This document shows positions 11,427 to 23,064 of a stretch of DNA of 64,000 nucleotides, piece by piece. Made by a program: the position numbers and the translations under genes. The stretch is from Zelopaecilomyces penicillatus. Lineage: Eukaryota; Ascomycota; Sordariomycetes; Hypocreales; Pseudodiploosporaceae. The notes below the pieces were generated by a model. The model worked only from the letters and a program-made list of their open reading frames with translations. It was not told where the DNA came from and made no database searches. Within the stretch, counting starts at the first letter, position 1; each line of letters opens with the position of its first letter. Location: the NCBI GenBank assembly GCA_005765155.1, contig VCCP01000002.1, positions 3,968,001 through 4,032,000 on the forward strand, read 5' to 3'.

Positions 11427-12899
11427 TTAGTAAAGGCATATGCCACCGCCGCCACCTTCATCATCCATGGTCCAGGTGCCTGCCAAGCCTTTAACCTGAA
11501 CATCTTCGGCCTCCACAGGAATGCCGACTTCCGGCTTCCCAAGGAAATCGCCACTAGACTCAGCCCTGATCTGCTTCTTGATAAATCGTCTCGTCCACTG
11601 CTCAACGGCGGGCTCTCCCGTCTCATCTCTAGCCTGTTTCAGGAATGGTATGAGGGCCGTGCCACCAGTACCCTTCTGGCTCTGGCCCTGGTTCTGGGTT
11701 TTTCTGGAAGCGACGGCTAGGTTGAGTCGCTGACGCGTGGTCTCGGGGCTGCGTGACCTGCTCCGAGCCCTCGCCTGTCGAGATGGAGTGATGATATATC
11801 GGGCGACAATGGCAATGTGCTTGTCTCGAAAGTTGCTCAGCATGGCTAAGCAGGCGTCATAAGCGAGACATAGCTGGCGGTCTTCTTTGTGATCCTCGAC
11901 ATATTCGCGGATGTTTGCTACTCGTGAAACGTCTTCGAGAAACTGAGCATGAGCTCCGGGCATATACCGGCGCATATCTTGGATGAAGTTGTGTCGTGGA
12001 CCTCGGCCTGGACGGTCGGACCCCGAGCTCTCACGAGTCTCTCCCGTAGGGCGGTGCTGGATCCCCAGGATCACGTCAAAGAACTGGATTAAGCTGCTTT
12101 GAGCATTACTTCCACCACTGTACTGGCGATACGTCTCGTCGTCGGTGCCTTCATCATAGAGAACGCCGTTGGGCAACCCAGCCTCGGCCATGTTCTTACT
12201 GCCAGCGAGAAAGGGCCGAATGCGGGTATAGAAGACGGTAGGATCGCAACTTTCGTGCATCCTCTGTAGAATCTGGGTCAGGTCCGTCAAACGCTCTGCA
12301 AAGGCCCGCAGACAGCGCGTAACTGTGTCGGAATCATCATGCCTTGCAGCGCAAATAGCTGTGAGCATGAGAGGAATGATGGGTCCGCCCCTGGCCTCGA
12401 TCGCCACCGAGACCAAATAGAACCAGGATTCATCCAGCGATCCAGTAAACGTATTCAACGTCGCCAGGTTCTCCAGGTTATCAATCTCCTCGTCCACAAA
12501 CAGCGGCTTGTAGTTCCACAAACAGACAGCGGCGTAAGTGGCTACCGGGGGCACCTCCAAGTGATCGGAGATCTCAAGCAGGGGGATCGAGATGGGCGGC
12601 GGCAGACGGTCAGAGGGCGTATCGCCGCCCCAGATGTAGGCATGGGCCATGAAGCACAAGAGCGAATACGCGCGGCGCCATTCCGCATCGTGTTCGAGCC
12701 CGACAGTGGTGAGAACGGGCAGCCGGTCCACCAGACCGCGCAGACGGCGACTCAACACCAGCGCCTGGAGGTTTGCCACGATGGCCTCCCATTTGTTGTA
12801 GTAAGGGTCCGGGAGCCGCGTTAGGGGAAGACTACTCGGCAAAAAGCCGTGAGTTGGGGAGATGCCGTAGTCGGCGAGGACCGGAATGGCCGGAAGCAT
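11427..12899 (-). CDS. Indoleamine 2,3-dioxygenase
   Basis: Intronless minus-strand gene of 490 aa, starting at the ATG whose product begins MLPAIPVLADYG; the reading frame stays open 60 codons further upstream but that part is low-complexity and lacks family features. The enzyme opens the indole ring of tryptophan to N-formylkynurenine with haem and O2, the first step of the kynurenine route to NAD. Diagnostic parts are ISPTHGFLP and LP near the N-terminus, the haem-ligand region RYMPGAHAQFLEDV (H317), REYV after it, and the late GTGGT...PFLKQARDET motif that contacts substrate. An insert rich in R/S (RARSRSRSPE) sits before GTGGT. A tail of about 60 aa ends in a glycine stretch. It is cytosolic, with no targeting signal. 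Confidence 0.93.
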   Translation of the reverse strand: MLPAIPVLADYGISPTHGFLPSSLPLTRLPDPYYNKWEAIVANLQALVLSRRLRGLVDRLPVLTTVGLEHDAEWRRAYSLLCFMAHAYIWGGDTPSDRLPPPISIPLLEISDHLEVPPVATYAAVCLWNYKPLFVDEEIDNLENLATLNTFTGSLDESWFYLVSVAIEARGGPIIPLMLTAICAARHDDSDTVTRCLRAFAERLTDLTQILQRMHESCDPTVFYTRIRPFLAGSKNMAEAGLPNGVLYDEGTDDETYRQYSGGSNAQSSLIQFFDVILGIQHRPTGETRESSGSDRPGRGPRHNFIQDMRRYMPGAHAQFLEDVSRVANIREYVEDHKEDRQLCLAYDACLAMLSNFRDKHIAIVARYIITPSRQARARSRSRSPETTRQRLNLAVASRKTQNQGQSQKGTGGTALIPFLKQARDETGEPAVEQWTRRFIKKQIRAESSGDFLGKPEVGIPVEAEDVQVKGLAGTWTMDDEGGGGGICLY

Positions 12900-13522
12900 T
12901 GTGTGGAGGTGTTTGTCCTTTTTGGTTCTTTTATCGGAAAAGTTTCTCTTTTTCCCTCTCTTTTTCCTCTCCAAAAAAAAAAAAAGCTTCGCAATACTCT
13001 CAGTGGAGCAGGCAAGCACTTGCGAAAATAGTGTTCCGGCCAAGCAGCGAACAGTGTGCAAAGGAGTGACCTCCTTCAACCGATATTTCGCACGAACCAG
13101 AAAAGATAGTTTTATTATGTAAAAAGGAAAAATAGAAAAAGTGAGAGATTTAGGCGTGTGAGTTTGATGGATTGCTAGTGTGGACGGATAATGGTGGGAG
13201 TAGCGGGGCTCAAAGAAACGCCTCTTTGACTTTTTCTGGAGTTAAAAAAAAAAGGGATCCTTTGTTTAATGGTGACCAGGGGGGGGCCAGAATTGTGAGG
13301 GCGTTCTTGGCTTTTGCAGGGGCGCGGGGGTATATACTCCTAAAGGAAGTGTAACAGAAAGGTTGTGTTAATAGTTGTGGCAACTTCACCTCTGTCGGTG
13401 AGGATTAGAAACGTTGTTGTGTTGTGCAGTGGTGTGTTGAGTTGTTTTAAAGTGATTTAGAGTCAACTTGTAGAAAACACAAAGGCTGAGATTGAACTGA
13501 CATGGCGTTATTAATAATGACT

Positions 13523-13539
13523 CCCCCCCCCCCCCCCCC
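13523..13539. repeat. Poly-C tract (17 C)
   Basis: An uninterrupted run of 17 C in the dioxygenase/OPT intergenic region, just before an inverted repeat. Length may vary between isolates or reads. Confidence 0.9.
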
Positions 13540-13555
13540 TGTGAGTTGCCTCCGT

Positions 13556-13586
13556 TATAGTCGCAAGTCTCCGAGTTGCGACTATA
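13556..13586. repeat. Perfect 11-bp inverted repeat
   Basis: TATAGTCGCAA at 13556-13566 is the exact reverse complement of TTGCGACTATA at 13576-13586, with a 9-nt loop. It could be a hairpin, a dimeric protein-binding site or the remains of a small transposon. No target duplication was recognised. Confidence 0.8.
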
Positions 13587-15911
13587 GACTATTCTCTTCG
13601 AAAACCGATGGTCCGGCCGGTTGACCAGTGGCCAATCGGACAGCGCATTCCGATAATTCCCTTTGCGCTCGGAGCCCCCCCTCACTTGGGCAACCCGTGC
13701 ACTAACAATAGGGAAAGTGAGGCGCCTTGAGAATGGTGACTCGACCAACAATAAAGGTGAATAGGGATTAAAATTACATTCAAATTTATCAATGAACTTG
13801 TTGAACATCTAGTGACAACCATTTTCTCCCGTTTTTCTCTTTACGTTGTGAACAAAATAGCAAGTCATTATGCAATTAGTATCCAGGTAGATATCATGCC
13901 GGTCTTACCCGGGAGTCTCCGGGAACGTACAATGAATTCCCGCCAGCCAGCCGCACGACGATTAATAATGCATTCTCTTTCAACGATAAAACTATACTAT
14001 GTGTACTGTTGGCTTTATAAGAATAACACCTTCTACTTGCTTTGTGAATTGATAATACGCTATCGACTGTTGGAATGAAATAGAGTTGAGACATGCAAAC
14101 CAATTACTCTAACAACTAAACTGCTCTGTGCAGCAGATAATCTGTGCATGTTGCTGTAGCAAACTTATTGCCAGCCACGTTATATTCAGAAACCACCTAC
14201 AATACACAAGTGTATCAGACCAGAGTTCCAGAATCAAGAACAATACTTGCATTTACCTGCTAAAGTCCAAATTTTGACAATAGTTGGACCAGAAGCATAC
14301 TCCCTGATACCGGTTGTGCCGCGAGTTTTAGAGTGATGATGCAGAGATGGATGGGTTGTCACAATACCAACTCAAATAGGGTAACCCGTGTTGTGGACTT
14401 ATTGACCCTAGTTGTATTGAGAACGATACTTGGGTAAGTTACAATACGGACCTTCAGATTATGGGCTTATTCGCAAACAATGCCGAGCACTCTGTTGTTG
14501 GTGGAGTTTGCGCCACTGGCATGCATTCAATTGGGTTACACGGTACACCATGATGTATGCATGTAATCCCTAATAATCCATGATCCGGCCACCTTGAAAT
14601 TTATAAAGACGCAACACGCAGTTTGCCCTCAACCACAATTCAGTAGCAATACACGATGCCATCCGCAGTTCCAGCAAATTTTTCGTATATCAGAAACGGG
14701 TACATAAGCCCCCAGCAATGCCTAGAATGATGTTGATGATATCTCACAGATCAGCCTACAACATATTTGGCATCCAAAGAGTCTCATACAAACCAAGTTT
14801 TGTGCATTCTTCAAACGAAGCTAATCATTGACCAAAATAAGCATACCACTGATTTGTGCATTCACACTCCGTGGGGAGTGAAACACGGATCCGCTTATTG
14901 CAGACTAGCCTGCCATGACACCATTTCTTGTCCAACTGTCGTTTTCATTGCTGACGGAGCCCAAACAAACACTTTCTTCCATTTAATATTAGCTCCACCC
15001 ACAAATACGGTTCCGTATGCCGAAGAACCGTTTCAATTAAGTGAAGAAAGCAAGGAAACCCAACTAGTTCGCAATGGTCGCGCTATAGGCTTCGAGAAGT
15101 GAAGCGTGGTGAATTGTTCTAAATCACTCAAAATCGACGCTTATGATTCATGTTCATGTTCATGTGGCCAGACGGTATGGAATGCAGGTCTTGACGCAAA
15201 TGATGATCTGGAAGCATAAGTGGGCACTTGTTGACGAACGAGGTATCATCAAGTTAATCTCATCACAAAGTCCGTCCCGATCTGGGCGCCTTCCCCTGCA
15301 CGATGCAGCGATGCGATCTGATGGCCGTTCCCGCTGCTGACTCCTTGGCATCTTGGCGATGGCTTTCCTCATCATCATCTCTCCACGGGGGTTCAGACGA
15401 GCCATCTTGGAGTTTCAATCATGCCTTTCACATCGCCCGACAAGTTTGCTATAGCATACTCATCTAACCCCCGTGCATCCCTTCAATGTTACTTTCACAG
15501 TATTGGACCATAAATCCGGTCGAAGCTCGCATCGTGACCCTATCCTTGCATTGCGTGCTACCCAAAGACCCTCCAATGCCCGGATATGCTGTGCCGATCC
15601 AACTGTCTCACTCCACACCACACCCACTACGTTGGTAGGTGATGTTGCAGTCTTCAGCACGTTGTTGGACCAGAATTGATTCAGTGCGGCATGCCTGTTG
15701 CATAGGTAGATAGGCTCACTGATAAAAAAAATCTATTTAATCAACATGAATCCCTCTCTCCTCTGTCTATCGCCTTGTGAGACACGAGCATTGTCATCAT
15801 CTTCGATGCGGATCTGCAACGTCCATCCATCTTCGCCAGAGACTTTACTGTAGCTGCTACCCCTTCCTGTGGTAGCCGCCCGAGAAAAGAAAAAAAAAAG
15901 AATAAAAAAAG

Positions 15912-18626
15912 ATGGCATCTGTTCATCCCGACCGGGGCGAGAAAAGCGCCGACCTTGCTGCCCACCCCGTCATCACCACAGATGCCGACAGTGATGTAAG
16001 CCGCAATGATGGCACTGCTGCGCTTGGAATCGATGAAAAAGCCGGTATCAACATTGATCTAGAATCCAAGGCGTCTGACAGCAGTGACGGCAGTGTTCTC
16101 TACACACTGTCCAACGAGAACGGTGAAGATGAGGTCGTCACAGGAGACGACCCCAGGATCAAAGACATACCTTCATATGTCCGGCGAGTCGTCAACTTCA
16201 AAGACGACCCTAGCGAATCGACCTTGACGTTTCGATACTTCATCATGACCATTCTCTTCGTCGCTCCTGGTGCATTCCTCTCACAGATGGCACATTACCG
16301 CACCACCTATGCTCCATACTCTGTATTCTTCGTCCAGATTGCCTCCAACTACGTCGGCGCATGGCTGGCCAAGATCTTACCAGCATGGGAAATTACGATC
16401 CCGTTCACAAAGTTTAGTTTTAATCTCAACCCGGGACCCTTTAGCACAAAGGAACATGTCTTGGTCACCATCTCTGCAGCGTCGGGTGCCACATACAATT
16501 TGGGGTACACCCCCATCTCCATGTCGGAGTTGTATTTTGGACAGCCGGTTAACGGAGCCGTGGCGATTTTCTTCATGCTGTCTATTACGTGGACGGGCTA
16601 TTCGTATGCAGCTCTGGCTCGCCAGTTTCTAATCTATGATCCGCAATATCCTTGGTATGGCAACTTGACTGCTCTTTAAACTTTTCAAAGCTAATCAATC
16701 ATCCATTAGGTTTCAAGCGTGAGTTACCTCCTATATTCACTTATAACAATCTCTCAAATCTTCCCCAACTGTCAGAACATCATGGTACTTGATCAACTAA
16801 CTCTTCGCAACCCTAGACTTTGCCAAACCGCACTCTTCGAAACACAGAGAAAACAACGCGAAAACCCCACCCGCCTATCCCGAAAACAGATCCTCGTCTT
16901 CTTCGCCGTTCTCGGAGGCGTCATTCTATGGCAATTCCTACCAGAGTTTGTGTTTCCCTTTTTAGGCTCGCTCGCCTTTCTCTGCTGGGTGGCGCCCCAC
17001 AACAAGACGGCCAATTTCGTGGGCGCAGGGTTCGGCGGCATGGGATTTTTGAACCTATCGCTGGATTGGTCAAGTATTTCGACAAACGGTAGTCTGTTTT
17101 TGACACCTTGGTGGACGCAGGTGGTCATCTTTTGTGCTTTTGCGTTTAGTTGTTGGGTTTTGGTACCAGCGGCCAAGTTTGGTGGGCTGGGGAAGTGGGA
17201 TAATGGGCTCATGTCCAATCGAGTTTTTCTAAGTATGTTATTCAATCACCTGGTTGACATCTCGCAGATTCTTTAGCCGTTTGAAGATCTCTTCTGAACT
17301 ATGCTAACAATTGTATTCTTCAGAAAACGGAACCCAATACCCCCTGAGAGAGCTTTTAACTCCCGACTTCAAACTCAACCAAACCGCATACGACGAATAC
17401 GGCGATCTCTACGTCGGCGCCCAATACCTATGGAATATGTTCTTCGACTATGCAGCGTACGCTTCGGCTCTCGTTTGGATGGGCCTCTTTGGCTGGCCAC
17501 ATATCAAGAATAGCGTCGACAAGTTTTTTGAGCGGCGGAAGAGTAAAGATGCTAGAAAAGTAACGGAGCAGTACGGGGATCAGATCAATATTCTTCAGCG
17601 GCCGTACGATGAGATTCCGCTATCGTGGTTTCTGGGGCTTTTTGCTGCGTCTTTCATCATGCTTATCGTCATTGTTGCAAAGGGTCTTTTGTTCATCCCC
17701 GTGTGGACGTATTTTGTCGCTATTGCTACTGGTGCAATTGTGGTGGTGCCTTTGGGGTGGCTATACGCGTTGTCCAACTTTCAGCTGGTGAGATCCTATG
17801 CATGGTACTTTGATAATTTAAATCTGTCATCTAACTTACGTATTTGTCTTAGCCGATTGGAACAACCAACGAGCTTTGGTACGGACTCATGGTCAACTCT
17901 ATATCGGGCTACAAGAACCCGTGCGGAGCGTCGACTTATGGCTCCATTGCTGGAGATGCCTGGTACCGAGCGCAGCTCAACCTTCAAGACATGAAGATTG
18001 GGCACTACATGCATGTTCCGCCAAAGGCAGTCTTCTTCTCACAGATATTCGGCTCGCTGATTGGGATTCCCATTGACTACGGCGTCATCCGCTGGGTTCT
18101 CAACACCAAGAGCGAATACCTATCTGGCGCGGTGACCGACCCGACTCATCAATGGACCGGACAATCGCTTGCATCCTACCTGACCTCTGGAGTTCAGTAC
18201 GTTCTTGTCGGGCCAGCAGAGCTGTTCAAGCAAGACATTTACAAACCGGTCCCGTATGGCTTCCTCGTCGGCGCCGTCGCACCGCTCCTCATCTTCGCTC
18301 TGCACAAGAAGTTTCCCAAAGCCAAGTTCCATCTATTCAACACGACCATCTTCTTCTCTGCCATGTCTACCTTTTATGGCAATATTAGCACAGGATATAC
18401 ATCGAGTTTCATCGGTGGCTTCATCGTCATGTACTGGGCATTTAGGTACAGGTATGATATGTGGGCTCGATGGAACTACATCCTGGCCGCGGCTTTTGAT
18501 GCTGGTTTCAACTTCAACATGCTGCTCATTTTCCTCTGTTTTGGCGCCGCCAAGGTTATCAAGATGCCTCACTGGTGGGGAAATAATGAGCAGAGCAGTG
18601 AGCGCTGCTTTGCACTGGATAATTGA
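15912..18626 (+). CDS. Oligopeptide transporter, OPT family
   Basis: Five exons: 15912-16654, 16710-16718, 16817-17232, 17324-17787 and 17853-18626, giving 801 aa. The second exon is only 9 nt and supplies the conserved step between YDPQYPW and the ALCQTALFET stretch (W-F-Q-A). The protein is a multi-pass plasma-membrane carrier of the OPT/Isp4 group that takes up tetra- to hexapeptides (glutathione-like substrates also occur) with protons. It has an N-terminal cytosolic part of about 100 aa rich in D/S, about 14-16 hydrophobic segments, the family block SGYKNPCGASTYGSIAG, the MKIGHYMHVPPK segment (the counterpart of the K-I-P-P-R motif) and a C-terminal HWWGNN. Introns are 55-98 nt with clear branch sites. 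Well supported. Confidence 0.93.
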
Positions 18627-18735
18627 ATATGATATGATGGATAATGAGCATTCGGTAGTTAATCAGGGCAGTGTTTTAAAATGTTTATAATATCAGGGGT
18701 ATTGAAGTGTGTCGTCGTCTGAGATATGTTTGGAA

Positions 18736-20345
18736 TTACTCTATCAACCCATCAACCCAACCCCATAGCCGTCTATCTGCCACAAAGAGGGGATTGATCT
18801 TGGCCGCGACGCTCAACTTACGCGCTATAGCTAATCTCTTAACACCAACAGCGTCAAAGTACTCCTTCTCCCGTCGACGAACCTCGCTTTCAGGCTCATC
18901 GTCAGCTGCTAGCTCGGCAGCCAGTGCGAGCGCATCTTCCGTCATGGCCCGTGTCACCAACATAGACAACAAACCATTGTTGTCTTCTTTATCATCTCCG
19001 GAATTTGAAGTCGCAGGTTCCCTGGACAGTGTATACAGAGCCTCCAGGTGGTTCAAATCTTGCAAAGAATCTAGATTTACTAGGCGCATAAAATGCGAAA
19101 CCATCTGGCCGACTTTCCAGTCATTGGGCTTGATGTTGTGCCCGCCGACTTTACTATTTTCGGCCTCAAAGCCGGAGCGAAACGCACTTACAAGAGACGA
19201 ATCTAACACTAAGTCTCTAGGATGCGGTAGGCCCGGAGTGGCGAGTAGTTGGGCTGGTGGAACAGTTGAGGCGAACGCCCAGTCGATAACACATGTGATA
19301 TTCAAGTCATCGTCAACAAAGAGGTTCTGAAGGCTGATGTCATGGTGGTAAAGGGGAAAGCCAGAGGTGGGTTGGCCAACAGGGCGGGCCATACAGGGAA
19401 TGATGGAGTCCCGGAGACAACAGCTGGCGAGGCAATAATGTAATCGATTTGTGCTTGATTCAATCATTCCTCCAAGGGAAGCAAAGTCGTTCCAGCGATC
19501 AGTTGCGGCATAGTACGTAGCGTGATTAGGGTACTCTTGAGGGACGGGAACTGGCGCGCGAAGGACATGGTGTCCCATTGAAAGTTGCTCGGCATGTAAA
19601 TGAAGAGCTCCGGCGAGTGAGGAGTAATAATCAGCTTCATTATGGAACGGACCACGCGACAAATCCTCAATTTCTTCCCGGTTCTGTAAGATGTAACCTG
19701 GAGAAAGACATTCATCAACGTGAAAGCCGTTCTCATTTTCAAAGAGTGATCCGATTGTAGAAAAGCGTAAACTAAATAACTGACGAGCGTAGCATCCGAG
19801 TTGACGCATGATTTTCTCCTTCTCTTCCTCTGTTAATGTTCGTGCTGGTGTTGCAGAACCGTTTTTTGCAGAGGGCTTATGAGTGGGTGTACGCCAATTG
19901 TATTGCGCAAGTGGATGACCGACAGCCCTACTCATTAGGATATATGGAATTCCGATATCATTGTCATAGACGGGGCTCCAGCTATCAGCTCAAAGAAACA
20001 AACCCCAGGCTCAAGGGGAGATAGATACCTAAAATGGAAAACATCTGGCACCGGAATAGAGGTGTGCTGTCGAATATATTTCAGTGTGGCAGCCTCACTA
20101 GCTAGCAACCGTCCGGTGATGGTCCGCGTCGCGGAGTAGAGTGAGCTGGGTGCCCGAAAAACCCACTCAACGCCATCAGCAAACTCAAGAAAAATCACCC
20201 AATTTAAGGCGCCTGCCTTGGGGATCTGAGATTCGTTGCAGGTACACGGTTGGTTTCGGAGCCGCTCTGCTAAAAGGAGAAGTGGCTCGAGATTAAAGTT
20301 GGCGTGGAAGAAAATACCCCTCTTTTGGCGCGCGGGAGTCATCAT
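18736..20345 (-). CDS. APH-like phosphotransferase (aminoglycoside phosphotransferase/choline kinase fold)
   Basis: Two exons on the minus strand, 20345-20029 and 19981-18736, with a 47-nt intron (AG/GTATCT ... GATAG/C), giving 520 aa. The junction restores a continuous stretch VFHF-S-W-S-P-V-Y-D-N-D-I-G-I-P-Y-I-L-M, which is the usual lobe linker of fungal APH proteins. The catalytic motif HHDISLQN (D320, N325) and the metal-binding DW in VIDWAF (D339) are present. These kinase-fold proteins are abundant in filamentous fungi; most have no known substrate, so resistance to a drug must not be assumed. It lies tail-to-tail with the OPT gene, 109 nt away. The start is the first of two adjacent ATGs. 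Confidence 0.85.
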
Positions 20346-21010
20346 ATGCCAGGTATTTCAGGTAAGCGGTGTGTGCAGTTCCTAGGTTCAATGCCTTGTG
20401 AGTAATGGGAGAATTGACGTATAAATAGCAAAGAAAGGGGTGGAATTGGAATGGCAACAATAGCACACCAACCACTGAACTTACACGCCTCTCTGCCTTG
20501 CAAATAAGGCATCACATAGAATGCATATACCATACCACAAGGTAATATCATTCATAAAGTTCATTGTCCACACTAAATGTAGCTCAGGGCATCACAGATT
20601 TCGAGTGAACTTTCACCTTTAAAACACATACAACAAGGGGCCAAGGATTACATTGTCAAGTAAATGTTGACAAAATCTTTGATTGAACACCGCCGTCTAG
20701 CGAGTCCATTGCCAAAATAGGGTGTCACGTGGGTCTAGAAGATAAGGCTTGGCGATGTTAGCAATTCCAAATGTAATGGTAACATATGGTCAATCAATTA
20801 TCTCGTAGATTTGTTCCTAACGCTCAGAATACCTGCTCTATCTAGGCTATCTTGGCCAAGAGAATTCACAATATTCTCTCCACTCATAAGCATAACATAC
20901 AGCCCATTTCCCTTCACTGCAACCACCTGATTTTTACCGCTCAGCCCCACTGATGTGATGCAGGTTACATAAATGGAATCTCCACAACTACTTAGAAGTG
21001 ACATGGATAC
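20346..21010. other. Intergenic region
   Basis: Spacer between the phosphotransferase start and the 3' end of the 85-aa gene. A plus-strand TATAAATA at 20420-20427 is followed only by a short 18-codon frame. No gene is supported. Confidence 0.45.
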
Positions 21011-21380
21011 TTAATCCCAGTCAGCCCTTTTACGGATGTATTGGGTGTAACCACCATATAATTGACCATCAGATTCATCCTGCACCTAGAAGAGCTTGAG
21101 ATTAGAATAGACACCAATCTCAGGCAGATAAGTAGCATACATAGTGAATGATTGTACTGGTGGTAGTCTCGTGAACTGTTCCACGACTCCATTCGTAGTC
21201 ATTTGCTTAACCATAGTCAGCATTGTTCTTGTTTCATATAAGTAGCAAAAAATGAAACCTACGGTCTTTCAAGTAGTAAACCGTATCAGGTGCTGGATAG
21301 TAGGGTTTTTTAAATGCACCTTCAGGGAAGGCGGGAAGGTTTTCGGGAGTTGCTGGCTGTTGTGGACGTCGGCGAGGCAT
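21011..21380 (-). CDS. Small conserved-looking orphan protein (85 aa, three exons)
   Basis: I do not recognise this gene. Three minus-strand exons, 21380-21263, 21205-21141 and 21085-21011, join in frame (phases 1 and 0) into 85 codons plus a stop. Donors are GTAGGT and GTATGC; introns are 57 and 55 nt, with CTGAC/CTAAT-type branch sites. The protein starts MPRRRPQQPATPENLP, is proline-rich at first, has a tyrosine-rich middle (KKPYYPAPDTVYYLK) and a polar C-terminus (GGYTQYIRKRADWD). There is no signal peptide or membrane segment. A TATA box at 21544-21549 on the same strand lies 164 nt upstream. The third-exon acceptor could shift by 6 nt (TAG or CAG) without changing frame. Two clean introns in one small frame make chance unlikely. 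Confidence 0.6.
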
Positions 21381-23064
21381 GCTAGAATGTAATGAGTCAA
21401 AGCTGCGAAGTCGCTTTGCCAAAATTATCAGTTGAAAGAGTTGAAAGAGCAAGTTGGCAGGTGGTCTGGTAAGGTAGTGGGCAGTGATGAGCGAGAAGAT
21501 GGCCAGTTATTTGTTGTGGACTAGCGAGAGGAACCCGGTTGGCTTTATATGCCTTTTGAGTTTGCAATCCATGGCATTTTTCTTACGGTTGTCTGTTTAG
21601 AAAGCTGTACTTGGAAGTTAAGATGATAACCGCGCGCGAAATGAAACATGGGGATCACCCAGTGTTAGGAATTAGCGCTGGAAAGATTCCATCATTCCAT
21701 GTTCAACTCCACATTTCGTTGGAGCACTCCGATACCCTCTTAAGTACTGGTTGTCTGCCCGGTCATGCTCTCTTCCATGCATCCCATTTTATTTTAAGCA
21801 TCAATGTTAACTCTTACCGAAAACTGCGCTATTAAAAGATGTCATATTACGCTTGTAGTCTATTGTAGTGCGCATATGTGTTTCACCGCGCTTGGCCGGT
21901 TGTGATTATTGTTGAACGCGACATGCATCTGAAATTTACAGCTCGGGTAATCTGTTTGTAGCGCCGGCATCGCCTGTCGCGTCTGAACAGCTTACGTTGA
22001 TGGTGTCATACAAGGTCCAAACTTATTCACGATATAGGTATTTTAGCATACCGGATCACCGTCTTTGTGGCATTATGCGTCGTATGTGCGAGAAAATTGA
22101 GCGAGGCACAGTGGTGCAAAGGGGCCACAAGATGCCGGGTCAGACCTGCCATCATGATTTGTCAGTTCTTAGTCTTTCATCACCAACAGTTGGCCTGGCC
22201 AACCTGGTTTAATTTGCTACTTCAACAAACACCAGGACATTTTCAGCACACTATTGCATGATACGAAGCGCGCGTCTGCAAATCACACTGCAGGTGACAG
22301 ATGCATCAAGATGAATAGAGTTAGCCAATCATATGTCTTCAAATGCTAGGCTGCCTAACGACGAAGTGTAACCCCGAGGACAACAGTGTTTTAGGCACAG
22401 GTACTTGAGGTATCGTCGCGAGCGTTCGCGAGGGCAAGAGTTCACTGGTCTGGAGGTAGATGGTAGTTTTATTTATTTTTAGTAATAATAAGGTAGTCAC
22501 CAATGCATGTAGCATAGACTCGTAGCGCGGCCATAGTAGGCAGACAAGTTGAGAGTTAACAGTAGAGCGATGGTGAGCCACATATGACCTGAAAATTAGG
22601 TGCTTACCTCCTAATAGTACCTATAGGTAGGTACCTACCTTGGTCGGTACAACAAAAAGGGTTGAGCCACCATGAACCAACGTGGTACGAGGACATGCCT
22701 AGATTGGTATATGGAGTTATTTCTCAGCCAAGTAAACATAAGATAAGCCATCTGATAGCTTACTTGATACTTAGTTGATTATTGGGAGTTATGGTGTACT
22801 AGCTATTTGAGTTGACGAGAGCTTTAATACGATAGCGCATGCGGAATAGCTGTGTATCTTGATGTGGCTGGCTTATTAGAGTTTCTTCTCCTCACTAGTG
22901 GTTACTTGTATTCCCACTACCATATTCCACAAGCTCCCGAGATCCACAAGCGGATTGCGTAGTAGTTGCCAGGACATGCCTCGTCCATCTAGAGGCTCCT
23001 CTTCAGCCCACCACCACATGCCACCTCTGCAGAGGCCGCGACAGCAGCCTCGCGCGCGCCCACG
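21381..23064. other. 1.7-kb intergenic region
   Basis: AT-rich DNA between the divergent 85-aa gene and VPS23. It contains TAGGTA/TACCTA-rich sequence around 22610-22640, a type of simple sequence common in Hypocreales spacers. No gene is supported. Confidence 0.45.
21544..21549 (-). promoter_or_regulatory. TATA box of the 85-aa gene
   Basis: On the minus strand this reads TATAAA (within GGCATATAAAGCC), 164 nt upstream of the ATG at 21380. It supports real transcription of the small gene. Confidence 0.45.

Larger units (their letters stand above)
12900..15911. other. 3-kb intergenic region
   Basis: AT-rich spacer between the divergent dioxygenase and OPT transporter genes. It contains the dioxygenase leader (pyrimidine-rich, A13 on the plus strand), a 17-nt C run (13523-13539), an 11-bp inverted repeat (13556-13586) and a possible but unproven short gene start near 14656 behind a TTATAAAG. 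No complete gene is supported. Confidence 0.45.

Noticed and set aside
13386..13808. 140-codon minus-strand frame across the poly-C region
   Set aside because: Its length comes from translating the C run and low-complexity DNA; no start context or domain.
14767..15102. 111-codon frame in the IDO/OPT gap
   Set aside because: Begins with TTG, not ATG, and shows no domain; left as a possible remnant only.
18736..20345. Reading the APH-like protein as an antibiotic-resistance enzyme
   Set aside because: Fungi carry many APH-fold proteins with unrelated or unknown substrates; sequence alone gives no drug link.
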